NCBI RefSeq assembly: GCF_937920395.1
Contig: NZ_CALEVF010000190.1
Coordinates: forward strand, 1 to 23,699
Direction: 5' to 3'
From: an uncultured Clostridium sp.
GTDB taxonomy: Bacteria; Bacillota; Clostridia; Clostridiales; Clostridiaceae
DNA length: 23,699 nt
Shown: in pieces, positions 17,295 to 23,699 of the stretch
How the letters are laid out: the number at the start of each line of letters is the position of its first letter
Position numbering within the stretch: the stretch's first letter is position 1
Program-made: the position numbers and the translations under genes
The notes under the pieces: model-generated
Database searches by the model: none
What the model was told of the DNA's origin: nothing
Seen by the model: only the letters and a program-made list of their open reading frames with translations

Positions 17295-18584
17295 TTATTC
17301 CCCCAAAATGTTAATATACATATCTAATCCATTAATAAATTTCTCGACACTTGTCTTAAATTTATTTTTGCTTTTAGTATCTATTATTTCAATAATATTT
17401 TCTTCTAATATGCAAATTATTTTCTCTATTCCCTTATTCTGTGCATAATTCAGAGCTTTTTCTTTCTCTTCAAATAAACTTAATTCAGTACTAAGACCTT
17501 TGGTTCTAATTTGCTCTGCAAACTTGTATGCACATGCGGCTAATCTATTTTCAAAATAAATCATAAATTTTTCATTAACATTCTTATTATCATTACCTTG
17601 CTTTGAAAGGACAGACTGAATATTGTCCACATCTATTGCAAATCCAACTGCTGGCATTGATGCACCAAATTTTGATATTAGATTATCATATCTTCCTCCA
17701 CTAATGATGGTTGTTCCTACTTCACTGCTATATCCTCTAAATGTTATCCCGGTATAATAATCAATATGCTGTACCATTCCTAAATCAATAGAAATATATT
17801 CACCAAATCCTACACTTAATATACGCTCATAAATTTTTTCTATAGTATCGAGTGATGCAAGTGCTCTCTTATTTTGAGTTAACTTTCTTGCAGCGCAAAG
17901 CACTTCAATTCCACCAAACAGTTCAGGTAATTTTTTCAAAGCTTCTACATTTTCTATACCAAATGTTGATTCTTTATCATCTATAAATTCTCTTAATACT
18001 CCAAAGTTCTTATTTTCAACAAGACCCCTTAATCTTTCCATTTCTTCATAATCAAGTTCTATATCTTCTATAAGTCCCTTGAAAAACTCAGCTTGACCGA
18101 TTTCTAGCTCAAATTTCTTTACTCCTATAGTAAGTAAAGATGAAATAGCAGTTATAATAACTTCTGCATCTGCTTTAGGGCTTTCACTCCCAATTATTTC
18201 AATTCCAGATTGGGTCATTTCACTAACCTTTCCATTCCAATCTTCATTTATTCTAAATATATTTCCGCTATAACATATTCGAAGTGGGTATGCTGAATCA
18301 CGAAGTTTTGTAGCAACAATTCTCGCTATTGGCATAGTCATATCTGGTCTTAACACTAATATTCTTCCTGCATTATCAAAAAGCTTATACATTTTTTCCT
18401 GCTCAATTGATACGTCATCTCCCTGAAAAACATCATAAAATTCAAGTGTTGGAGATATTACTTCTAAATAACCGGTACTTAAATATATGTTTCTAAGTGT
18501 ATCTATAATTTTAATTTTATTATTACAATCCTCGAAAAGTATATCTCTTGAACCTTCAGGTATATGTCTTTTCCAATTATTCAT
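17295..18584 (-). CDS. hisZ: ATP phosphoribosyltransferase regulatory subunit
   Basis: HisZ is a catalytically inactive relative of histidyl-tRNA synthetase that assembles with short HisG and carries histidine feedback. The 429-residue protein starts with HIPEGSRDILFED, and contains the class II motif-2-like LRPDMTMPIARI and RICYSGNIFR stretches. GGRYDNLISKFG and PAVGFAIDVD are motif-3-like. A C-terminal region of about 100 residues may be a remnant of the anticodon-binding domain. Being first in a his operon directly before short HisG separates it from true HisS. GGAGGAG lies close before the ATG, at the end of a 404-base intergenic region. Confidence 0.95.
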   Translation of the reverse strand: MNNWKRHIPEGSRDILFEDCNNKIKIIDTLRNIYLSTGYLEVISPTLEFYDVFQGDDVSIEQEKMYKLFDNAGRILVLRPDMTMPIARIVATKLRDSAYPLRICYSGNIFRINEDWNGKVSEMTQSGIEIIGSESPKADAEVIITAISSLLTIGVKKFELEIGQAEFFKGLIEDIELDYEEMERLRGLVENKNFGVLREFIDDKESTFGIENVEALKKLPELFGGIEVLCAARKLTQNKRALASLDTIEKIYERILSVGFGEYISIDLGMVQHIDYYTGITFRGYSSEVGTTIISGGRYDNLISKFGASMPAVGFAIDVDNIQSVLSKQGNDNKNVNEKFMIYFENRLAACAYKFAEQIRTKGLSTELSLFEEKEKALNYAQNKGIEKIICILEENIIEIIDTKSKNKFKTSVEKFINGLDMYINILGE

Positions 18585-18615
18585 TATTCCACTCCTCCGA
18601 TTCTGATTCTCTACT

Positions 18616-18643
18616 TTAACGCGTTAACACTTTATCTTGTTAA
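18616..18643. promoter_or_regulatory. Nested GTTAA/TTAAC inverted repeats before hisZ, operator candidate
   Basis: A perfect 12-base palindrome TTAACGCGTTAA (18616-18627) shares its right half with a second inverted repeat, TTAACA-N8-TGTTAA (18624-18629 and 18638-18643). A third repeat, TTACCA-N9-TGGTAA (18648-18653 and 18663-18668), lies just beyond. All sit upstream of the hisZ ribosome binding site, overlapping or downstream of the candidate his promoters, where a repressor would act. No regulator is identified. Confidence 0.45.
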
Positions 18644-18810
18644 AAGATTACCATTTTTTTATTGGTAAGTCAACACTTGATTTTATAAAATTTCTATAAG
18701 TTCTAAAAATTACAACAATTGATGTTTTTATATTAAGTAATTTCTTAATTCAAAATCGTTTATTGGGCATATTATATCATTCACCCATTTTTCATTCTAC
18801 ATATTTAACG

Positions 18811-18837
18811 AAACTTTCAAACATTGTTTAAAAGTTT
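18811..18837. repeat. 27-base imperfect palindrome in the his-pot intergenic region
   Basis: The arms at 18811-18823 and 18825-18837 pair at 12 of 13 positions around a central T. The outer parts are AAACTTT and AAAGTTT, the inner parts AAACA and TGTTT. The only mismatch is C18818 against A18830. It has no GC-rich stem, so it looks more like a protein-binding site than a terminator. It lies between the candidate his and pot promoters. Confidence 0.55.
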
Positions 18838-18988
18838 TCCTACAATATAAGACCAAGTTATTGATATTTAAAAATTATTGTGCTATTATTCTAAAGTCAT
18901 TATTATTCAAGATAATGCATAATTATAAATTTTAATAAAGAAGTTTCAATTATAATATAGTATTTTACTAAAAAGGAGCTGTTACGGT

Positions 18989-20074
18989 GTGACAAAAAGT
19001 GTTTTCGTTCAATTGTTAAATATTTGTAAGAGTTTTAATCAAGATGATCCTATCATTAAAAACTTAGATCTTGATATACGTCAAGGAGAATTTCTAACCC
19101 TACTGGGACCAAGTGGTTGTGGAAAAACCACTACATTAAGAATGATTGCAGGTTTCGAATTGCCTACAAGTGGCGAAATTATAATTGATGGTGAAAATAT
19201 TACGCAAAAACCACCTTACCTTAGGTGTGTAAATACAGTATTTCAAAACTATGCATTATTTCCTCATATGAATATATATGATAATATAGCCTTCGGTCTT
19301 AAAATGAAAAAAGTACCCAAAAGTGAAATAAAAGATAAAGTAAATAAGATGTTGAAAATGGTACAACTTGAAGGTTTTGAGAATAGAATGCCCTCTATGT
19401 TAAGTGGTGGACAAATGCAAAGAGTTGCTATAGCACGAGCTATCGTAAACAAACCCAAAGTTCTTCTTTTAGATGAGCCCCTAGGTGCGCTTGATTTAAA
19501 GCTCAGGAAACAAATGCAATTAGAACTTAAGCATCTTCAAAAAATTCTTGGTATAACTTTTGTTTTTGTTACCCATGATCAAGAAGAAGCATTGACCATG
19601 TCAGACCGAATTGTTGTTATGAACAGTGGCGTTATTGAGCAAATTGGGACACCTGAAGAACTTTATGAACACCCTAAAACTAAATTTGTAGCTAACTTTT
19701 TAGGTGAGACAAACATCCTAGAAGGTGAAATTGTTAAACTAAAAGAGAACGAAGTTTTGCTTAAGCTTTATGAAGAAGAAGATATAATTAGAATACCTAA
19801 CCATAATTATAATTTAGGTGATAAATTTATAGTTTCTGTTAGACCTGAGAGAATTAAAATTAAAGAAATTGTTGAAGAAGGCGACGTTTGGTTAGTTTGT
19901 AGATTTAAGGAAAGAATCTATGTAGGTTCAACCATAAAAGTTATTATGCTTCTAAAAGACAATAAAGAAATTATAGTTAATGAGCCAATAGGTAAAAGTT
20001 TTGTATTCTTAAATGAGACTAAAGAATATTTTATAACATGGAATCCTAATCATACTATAGTTATTAAGGAATAA
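18989..20074 (+). CDS. potA: Spermidine/putrescine ABC transporter ATP-binding protein
   Basis: PotA hydrolyses ATP to drive polyamine import through PotB and PotC. The 361-residue protein has Walker [10 protein letters not shown] (40-48), Q-loop Q86, signature LSGGQ (138-142), Walker B with D162-E163, and switch H196 in VTHDQEE. A C-terminal regulatory (TOBE-like) region from about residue 240 includes SVRPERIKI. The start is GTG at 18989; AAAGGAG lies about 10 bases upstream, and the alternative GTG at 18987 meets a stop at once. It is the first gene of a three-gene operon, with potB 14 bases downstream. Confidence 0.94.
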   Translation: MTKSVFVQLLNICKSFNQDDPIIKNLDLDIRQGEFLTLLGPSGCGKTTTLRMIAGFELPTSGEIIIDGENITQKPPYLRCVNTVFQNYALFPHMNIYDNIAFGLKMKKVPKSEIKDKVNKMLKMVQLEGFENRMPSMLSGGQMQRVAIARAIVNKPKVLLLDEPLGALDLKLRKQMQLELKHLQKILGITFVFVTHDQEEALTMSDRIVVMNSGVIEQIGTPEELYEHPKTKFVANFLGETNILEGEIVKLKENEVLLKLYEEEDIIRIPNHNYNLGDKFIVSVRPERIKIKEIVEEGDVWLVCRFKERIYVGSTIKVIMLLKDNKEIIVNEPIGKSFVFLNETKEYFITWNPNHTIVIKE

Positions 20075-20088
20075 AGGAAGTTAAGCAA

Positions 20089-20979
20089 ATGAAGATTAAG
20101 AAATCGAAAAATTCTATAAATAAATATTTAAACTTACATCTAAAATATTTAACAACAATTTCACCTGCTCTCATATGGCTGATAGTATTTTTTGTTATGC
20201 CACTTTTATTTATAGTTGTAGTGAGTTTTTCTACTAGAGGCGAAGTTGGAAACATAATATATAAGTTTACTTTAGAAAACTATGTTAGGCTTTTAGACCC
20301 TCTTTATATTAATATTTTTCTAAAATCACTCCTAATAGCTGTCTATACTACCATGTTATGTTTGATTTTCGGATATCCATTTGCCTACATAATAGCAAAT
20401 GTTAATAAAAAAATTAAGCCACTACTACTTTTATTAATAATACTTCCATTTTGGACTAACTCATTAGTTAGAACCTATGCAATAATAGTATTACTTAAAA
20501 CAGAAGGAATAATAAATACACTACTATTACATTTTCATATTATAAATATACCGCTTAATTTAATGTATAACAATTTTGCAGTTATGGTTGGTATGCTATA
20601 TATGATGTTTCCATTTATGGTTCTTCCTCTATATACTTCCATAGAAAAACTGGACAAGAGAATATTAGATGCTGCTTCTGATCTTGGAGCAGGTCCGTTT
20701 TATAAATTTATCAAAATTATTCTTCCACTTACTAAAGGTGGCATTGTATCAGGTTCTATTTTAGTTTTTATTCCTACCCTTGGACTTTTCTTTGTAACTG
20801 ACCTTATGGGAGGTAGTAAGGTAATCCTTATGAGTAATTTAATTAAAAATCAGTTCCTTACTGCAAGAGATTGGCCATTTGGTTCTGCTATATCAGTTAT
20901 TTTAATAATTGTTATGTTATCTGTTATTTTATATAGTACAAAACTAACTGGAACTAAAGGAACTAAGGAGGTATTATAA
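20089..20979 (+). CDS. potB: Spermidine/putrescine ABC transporter permease
   Basis: PotB is one of the two membrane-channel subunits of the polyamine importer. The 296-residue protein has about six transmembrane segments, the first at about residues 22-48. The cytoplasmic EAA-type loop, ILDAASDLGAGPFYKFIKI (192-210), contacts PotA. AAAGGAAG precedes the ATG by about 9 bases. Only 2 bases separate its stop from the potCD start, whose ribosome binding site lies within the potB 3' end. Confidence 0.93.
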   Translation: MKIKKSKNSINKYLNLHLKYLTTISPALIWLIVFFVMPLLFIVVVSFSTRGEVGNIIYKFTLENYVRLLDPLYINIFLKSLLIAVYTTMLCLIFGYPFAYIIANVNKKIKPLLLLLIILPFWTNSLVRTYAIIVLLKTEGIINTLLLHFHIINIPLNLMYNNFAVMVGMLYMMFPFMVLPLYTSIEKLDKRILDAASDLGAGPFYKFIKIILPLTKGGIVSGSILVFIPTLGLFFVTDLMGGSKVILMSNLIKNQFLTARDWPFGSAISVILIIVMLSVILYSTKLTGTKGTKEVL

Positions 20980-20981
20980 AG

Positions 20982-22817
20982 ATGAAAAACAAAAAAACAA
21001 ATTCACTTAAATTTTTATATTTGATTCTAATATTTATGTTTTTATATATACCAATTATAGTACTTATCGGATTTTCCTTTAATCAGTCAAAATTAAATGT
21101 AGTTTGGACCGGTTTCACATTTAAATGGTATGGCAGTTTACTCCATAATGCGGGCATATTAGATGCTGTTAAGAACTCATTTATTATAGCTATAATTAGT
21201 ACAATAATTTCTGTAATTATAGGAACTTTGGCCGCCATTGGAATGTATAGATACAAATTCCGCACTAAAAAATTAGTTGATGCAATACTTTATGTACCTT
21301 TAGTTATACCTGAAATAGTTATGGGCATATCCCTACTTGCTTTTTTCTCCATAGCAAAGATCCCTTTAGGTAGAGTGTCTTTAATTATTGCACATGTTAC
21401 TTTCAGCATAGCCTATGTTGTTGCAGTAGTTAAAACTAGACTCGACGGCTTCGATAGGTCGGTCGAAGAAGTTGCTATGGATCTTTACGCCACACCTATA
21501 AAAACCTTTTTCAATGTAACCTTACCAATTATTATGCCAGGCGTTATTGCCGGTGCATTACTTGCTTTTACTTTATCACTTGATGATGTAATAATTAGTT
21601 TTTTTGTAGCTGGGCCTGGTAGTGTTACTTTGCCGCTTAAAGTATTTTCTATGGTAAAGTTTGGCGTTACCCCTGAGATCAACGCCTTATCGACCATACT
21701 AATATTATTAACTATTATAATAATTTGTTTTGCACTTTTAATTCGAAATGTAAATATAAATATGAAAAAAATTGGAGCTATATTAACATCAATTTTGCTT
21801 ATATTTGGATTTATTGGTGGTGGAATATTCACTTATGCTAAACACAATGCGGAGCCTAAGGAAGTTTTAAATGTTTTTAACTGGTCTGAATATTTACCAC
21901 AATCCGTTATAGATAAATTTGAACAAACCTATAATATTAAAGTAAATTATAGTACTTTTTCATCAAATGAAGAAATGCTTGCAAAAATCATGGCAGGTGG
22001 TGGAAATTATGATCTAACAGTAGCTAGTGATTTTATGGTTGAAATATTAAGTAAACAAGGACTTATAACTCCAATTAATAAATCTAGTTTAACAAATTTA
22101 AGCAATATAGGCCCTCAATATTTAAACCTCCCCTTTGATCGAGGTAATAAATATAGTGTCCCATATATGTGGCTTGCAGGGGTAATCTCTTATGACAGTT
22201 CAAAAATCCCTGAAGGTACAATAAAAGGATATAAGGACCTTTGGAAACCTGAGTTTAAAAATTCTTTGACTGTCCTTGATGATGAGAGAGTTATAATTGG
22301 AATGACGCTTAAGATGCTTGGATATCCGCTAAATGAGACTAATCCAGTAGCTCTTCAAAAGGCAAAAGAGGCACTTATAAAACTTCAGCCTAACATAAAA
22401 TCTTATGATAGTGATAGTCCCAAAACAAGCCTTATAAATGGGGAGTCAAAAGCAATATTTGCCTGGGGAGCAGAAGGAAATTTGGCACGTATTGAAAACC
22501 CAAATATAAAATACGTAATCCCAAAGGAAGGGCTATTTCTTCAACAAGATAATTTTGTAATTCCCAAAGCTGCAAAAAATGTTAAAGCAGCGCAGCTTTT
22601 TATAAATTTTATAATGGATCCGAAAATAAGCGCTGAGATTTCTCATAAATTCCCTTATGGAAATCCTAATACCGCAGCTTATAAATATATAGATAAAAAA
22701 ACACTTGATGATAAAGCCGTTTATCCTCCAAAAGAAACTGTTAAAAAAGGTGAATACTTGAAGGATATAGGAAAATCAGTAACAGATTTAGATAAGATAT
22801 GGACAGAAGTTAAATAA
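20982..22817 (+). CDS. potC: PotC-PotD fusion: polyamine permease joined to its substrate-binding domain
   Basis: This 611-residue protein combines two subunits. Residues 1-255 are a PotC permease with about six membrane segments and an EAA-type loop, VEEVAMDLYATPIKTFFNVT (161-180). A seventh hydrophobic segment (about 263-286) begins with M261-K-K and looks like a former PotD signal sequence; it would anchor the following domain on the outer face. Residues 294-611 are a PotD-type polyamine-binding domain, opening with VLNVFNWSEYLP and containing VLDDERVIIGM and FAWGAEGN. No ribosome binding site precedes M261, so separate PotD synthesis is unlikely. No lipobox is present. GGAGG lies 10 bases before the ATG. 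The polyamine substrate is inferred from family resemblance. Confidence 0.92.
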   Translation: MKNKKTNSLKFLYLILIFMFLYIPIIVLIGFSFNQSKLNVVWTGFTFKWYGSLLHNAGILDAVKNSFIIAIISTIISVIIGTLAAIGMYRYKFRTKKLVDAILYVPLVIPEIVMGISLLAFFSIAKIPLGRVSLIIAHVTFSIAYVVAVVKTRLDGFDRSVEEVAMDLYATPIKTFFNVTLPIIMPGVIAGALLAFTLSLDDVIISFFVAGPGSVTLPLKVFSMVKFGVTPEINALSTILILLTIIIICFALLIRNVNINMKKIGAILTSILLIFGFIGGGIFTYAKHNAEPKEVLNVFNWSEYLPQSVIDKFEQTYNIKVNYSTFSSNEEMLAKIMAGGGNYDLTVASDFMVEILSKQGLITPINKSSLTNLSNIGPQYLNLPFDRGNKYSVPYMWLAGVISYDSSKIPEGTIKGYKDLWKPEFKNSLTVLDDERVIIGMTLKMLGYPLNETNPVALQKAKEALIKLQPNIKSYDSDSPKTSLINGESKAIFAWGAEGNLARIENPNIKYVIPKEGLFLQQDNFVIPKAAKNVKAAQLFINFIMDPKISAEISHKFPYGNPNTAAYKYIDKKTLDDKAVYPPKETVKKGEYLKDIGKSVTDLDKIWTEVK

Positions 22818-22863
22818 AAGATTGACTTTTATTAAATTTGTGTATAGTATTTATAGTGAAATT

Positions 22864-22904
22864 AAAAACTTCTATCCACTTTTAAAATTGGCTAGAAGTT
22901 TTTT
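22864..22904 (+). terminator. Terminator after the pot operon
   Basis: AAAAACTTCTA (22864-22874) pairs with TAGAAGTTTTT (22893-22903), with two more C-G pairs further in and an AT-rich loop. TTTTTT spans 22899-22904. It lies 46 bases after potCD. A promoter-like TTGACT at about 22824-22829 precedes it, so a short transcript ending here is possible but unsupported otherwise. Confidence 0.8.
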
Positions 22905-22933
22905 GATGTTTATTAATTTAAGGGAGGCAAATA

Positions 22934-23575
22934 ATGGCTACAAATAGAAGTGTTAAAGGTAATTTTAATTATAACAATATAGAAAAAACAGGAAAAAACT
23001 TTATGTATAAAAATCTTGAAAGAAGTAATTGCTATAATAGTGATTTTTCAGATTCAAATTTCAATTATGTTAATTTTAGAGGTGCTCATTTCAAATCTTG
23101 TGTATTTATTGAATGTACTTTTAAATGGACTGAGTTCATTGGTACAAATTTTAAAGACAGTGATTTTCAAAATGCTATATTTGAAAATGCTTTATTTGAT
23201 TCGGTAAATTTAGATGGTGCAGATTTTAAAGACGTGGAATTTAAAAACACTATATTTTTATCAACAGATGTTCATAAGGCTAAAAATCTAAGCCTTAAAA
23301 ATCCAGAAATAAAAATATATGATGAAGTTCCGGAGCTTGAAATTAGTGAAGAACTTAGATCAGCAATTTTAAATGTAATGAAAAATAAATATGTAAAAGC
23401 AGCAAGAGTCCTTGATACAAAAGATGGTGGTATTAATATAATAAATATAATGATATTACTAGAAAATTTTGATGAAGAAACTTTGATTAAAGGATTAAAT
23501 ATTATTAGTGATGACTTAAACTGTGATTTTCATACATTAAGTTACATAATTAAATATTTAAATAATAATATGTAA
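22934..23575 (+). CDS. Pentapeptide-repeat protein with an unrecognised C-terminal domain
   Basis: Residues 22-111 of this 213-residue protein form about 18 successive five-residue repeats with Phe or Leu at the central position (F38, F43, F48, F53, F58, F63, F68 and so on). This pattern folds into a four-sided beta-helix. The length resembles Qnr-type proteins, but the repeats cover less than half of it, and residues about 130-213 form a separate, probably helical domain not recognised here. There is no signal peptide. GGGAGG lies 6 bases before the ATG. It stands alone after a terminator. No function can be assigned; these repeats usually serve as protein-interaction scaffolds. Confidence 0.88.
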   Translation: MATNRSVKGNFNYNNIEKTGKNFMYKNLERSNCYNSDFSDSNFNYVNFRGAHFKSCVFIECTFKWTEFIGTNFKDSDFQNAIFENALFDSVNLDGADFKDVEFKNTIFLSTDVHKAKNLSLKNPEIKIYDEVPELEISEELRSAILNVMKNKYVKAARVLDTKDGGINIINIMILLENFDEETLIKGLNIISDDLNCDFHTLSYIIKYLNNNM

Positions 23576-23651
23576 AAACACTATTTTAAAAAACTTTATT
23601 TTGTAAATAATAATATTATTATGACATCAAAATGAATAAGGAGTACATAAG

Positions 23652-23699
23652 ATGAATGGGCGGTCACATCAAAAGATAGCAATGTTATCATACGCAATA
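23652..23699 (+). CDS. 5' end of an unidentified gene (partial)
   Basis: An ATG at 23652 is preceded by AAGGAG about 8 bases upstream and opens a frame of 16 codons (MNGRSHQKIAMLSYAI) that runs off the window. The start looks genuine because of the ribosome binding site. Too little sequence is present to name a family; the beginning vaguely resembles small membrane-bound metal-dependent hydrolases, but this is not reliable. Confidence 0.5.
   Translation, partial: MNGRSHQKIAMLSYAI

Larger units (their letters stand above)
18585..18988. promoter_or_regulatory. Divergent control region between the his and pot operons
   Basis: This is 404 bases of gene-free AT-rich DNA. For the his operon, an extended -10 TGATATAAT lies on the minus strand at 18779-18771, which would give a leader of about 180 bases. 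A second candidate is TTGACT (18673-18668) with a 17-base gap to a poor TAATCT (18650-18645). For pot, TATAAT at 18951-18956 is a clear -10 with a weak -35. Several palindromes occur and are listed separately. The conserved T-box sequence was looked for on the minus strand and is not present, and no other known riboswitch was recognised. Confidence 0.55.

Noticed and set aside
17295..18584. Histidyl-tRNA synthetase (hisS) instead of hisZ
   Set aside because: It begins a his operon directly upstream of a short HisG, which needs HisZ, and its sequence agrees with the HisZ subgroup.
18585..18780. Histidine T-box riboswitch in the his leader
   Set aside because: The conserved T-box sequence (AGGGTGG-like) and an associated terminator pair are not present on the minus strand.
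23607..23622. 16-base palindrome after the pentapeptide gene as a terminator
   Set aside because: It consists only of A and T, would be a very weak stem, and has no T-tract after it.

Overview
The window looks like chromosomal DNA of a low-GC, anaerobic Firmicute, most probably Clostridium sensu stricto. The evidence is very AT-rich intergenic DNA, strong AGGAGG-type ribosome binding sites with occasional GTG starts, a short-form HisG with a HisZ partner, a DUF1667 protein beside glycerol genes, and a PotC-PotD fusion. No rRNA, tRNA, CRISPR array, insertion sequence or phage gene was seen.

Layout. (1) 1-2896, plus strand: glycerol utilisation. It holds the tail of an upstream gene, a four-cysteine DUF1667 protein, glycerol kinase (glpK) and the glycerol facilitator (glpF). 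A terminator-like hairpin and a cre-like site precede glpK. (2) 2971-9664, minus strand: a six-gene unit for uptake and breakdown of 2-aminoethylphosphonate (AEP). It encodes an ABC transporter (ATPase, double permease, lipoprotein), PhnW transaminase, PhnX phosphonatase and a PbfA-like ammonia-lyase that would bring hydroxylated AEP into the same pathway. (3) 9924-10688, plus strand: a divergent DeoR-family regulator, the likely controller of the phosphonate unit. (4) 10775-18584, minus strand: a compact histidine operon, hisZ-G-D-C-B-H-A-F-I-E, complete except for histidinol-phosphate phosphatase. (5) 18989-22817, plus strand: a polyamine ABC transporter, potA-potB-potCD, the last gene being a permease fused to its substrate-binding domain. 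(6) 22934-23575: a pentapeptide-repeat protein, followed by the first 16 codons of an unidentified gene.

How the genes work together. GlpF admits glycerol and GlpK traps it as glycerol 3-phosphate. The phosphonate importer supplies AEP. PhnW converts AEP to phosphonoacetaldehyde with transfer of the amino group to pyruvate, and PhnX splits that into acetaldehyde and phosphate. PbfA would convert (R)-1-hydroxy-AEP directly to phosphonoacetaldehyde plus ammonia. The unit can therefore yield carbon, nitrogen and phosphorus. Many genes within the phn and his units overlap or nearly touch, which suggests translational coupling.

The most notable observations are the PbfA-containing phosphonate unit with its own regulator; two convergent gene pairs whose shared terminators use the 3' end of a coding sequence as one arm; a GlpK in which serine occupies the position where related low-GC Gram-positives carry the phosphorylatable histidine; the PotC-PotD fusion that retains what looks like the old PotD signal sequence; and several palindromes in the his/pot and phn/deoR intergenic regions. 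Most components belong to known families. The new aspects are mainly combination and regulation.
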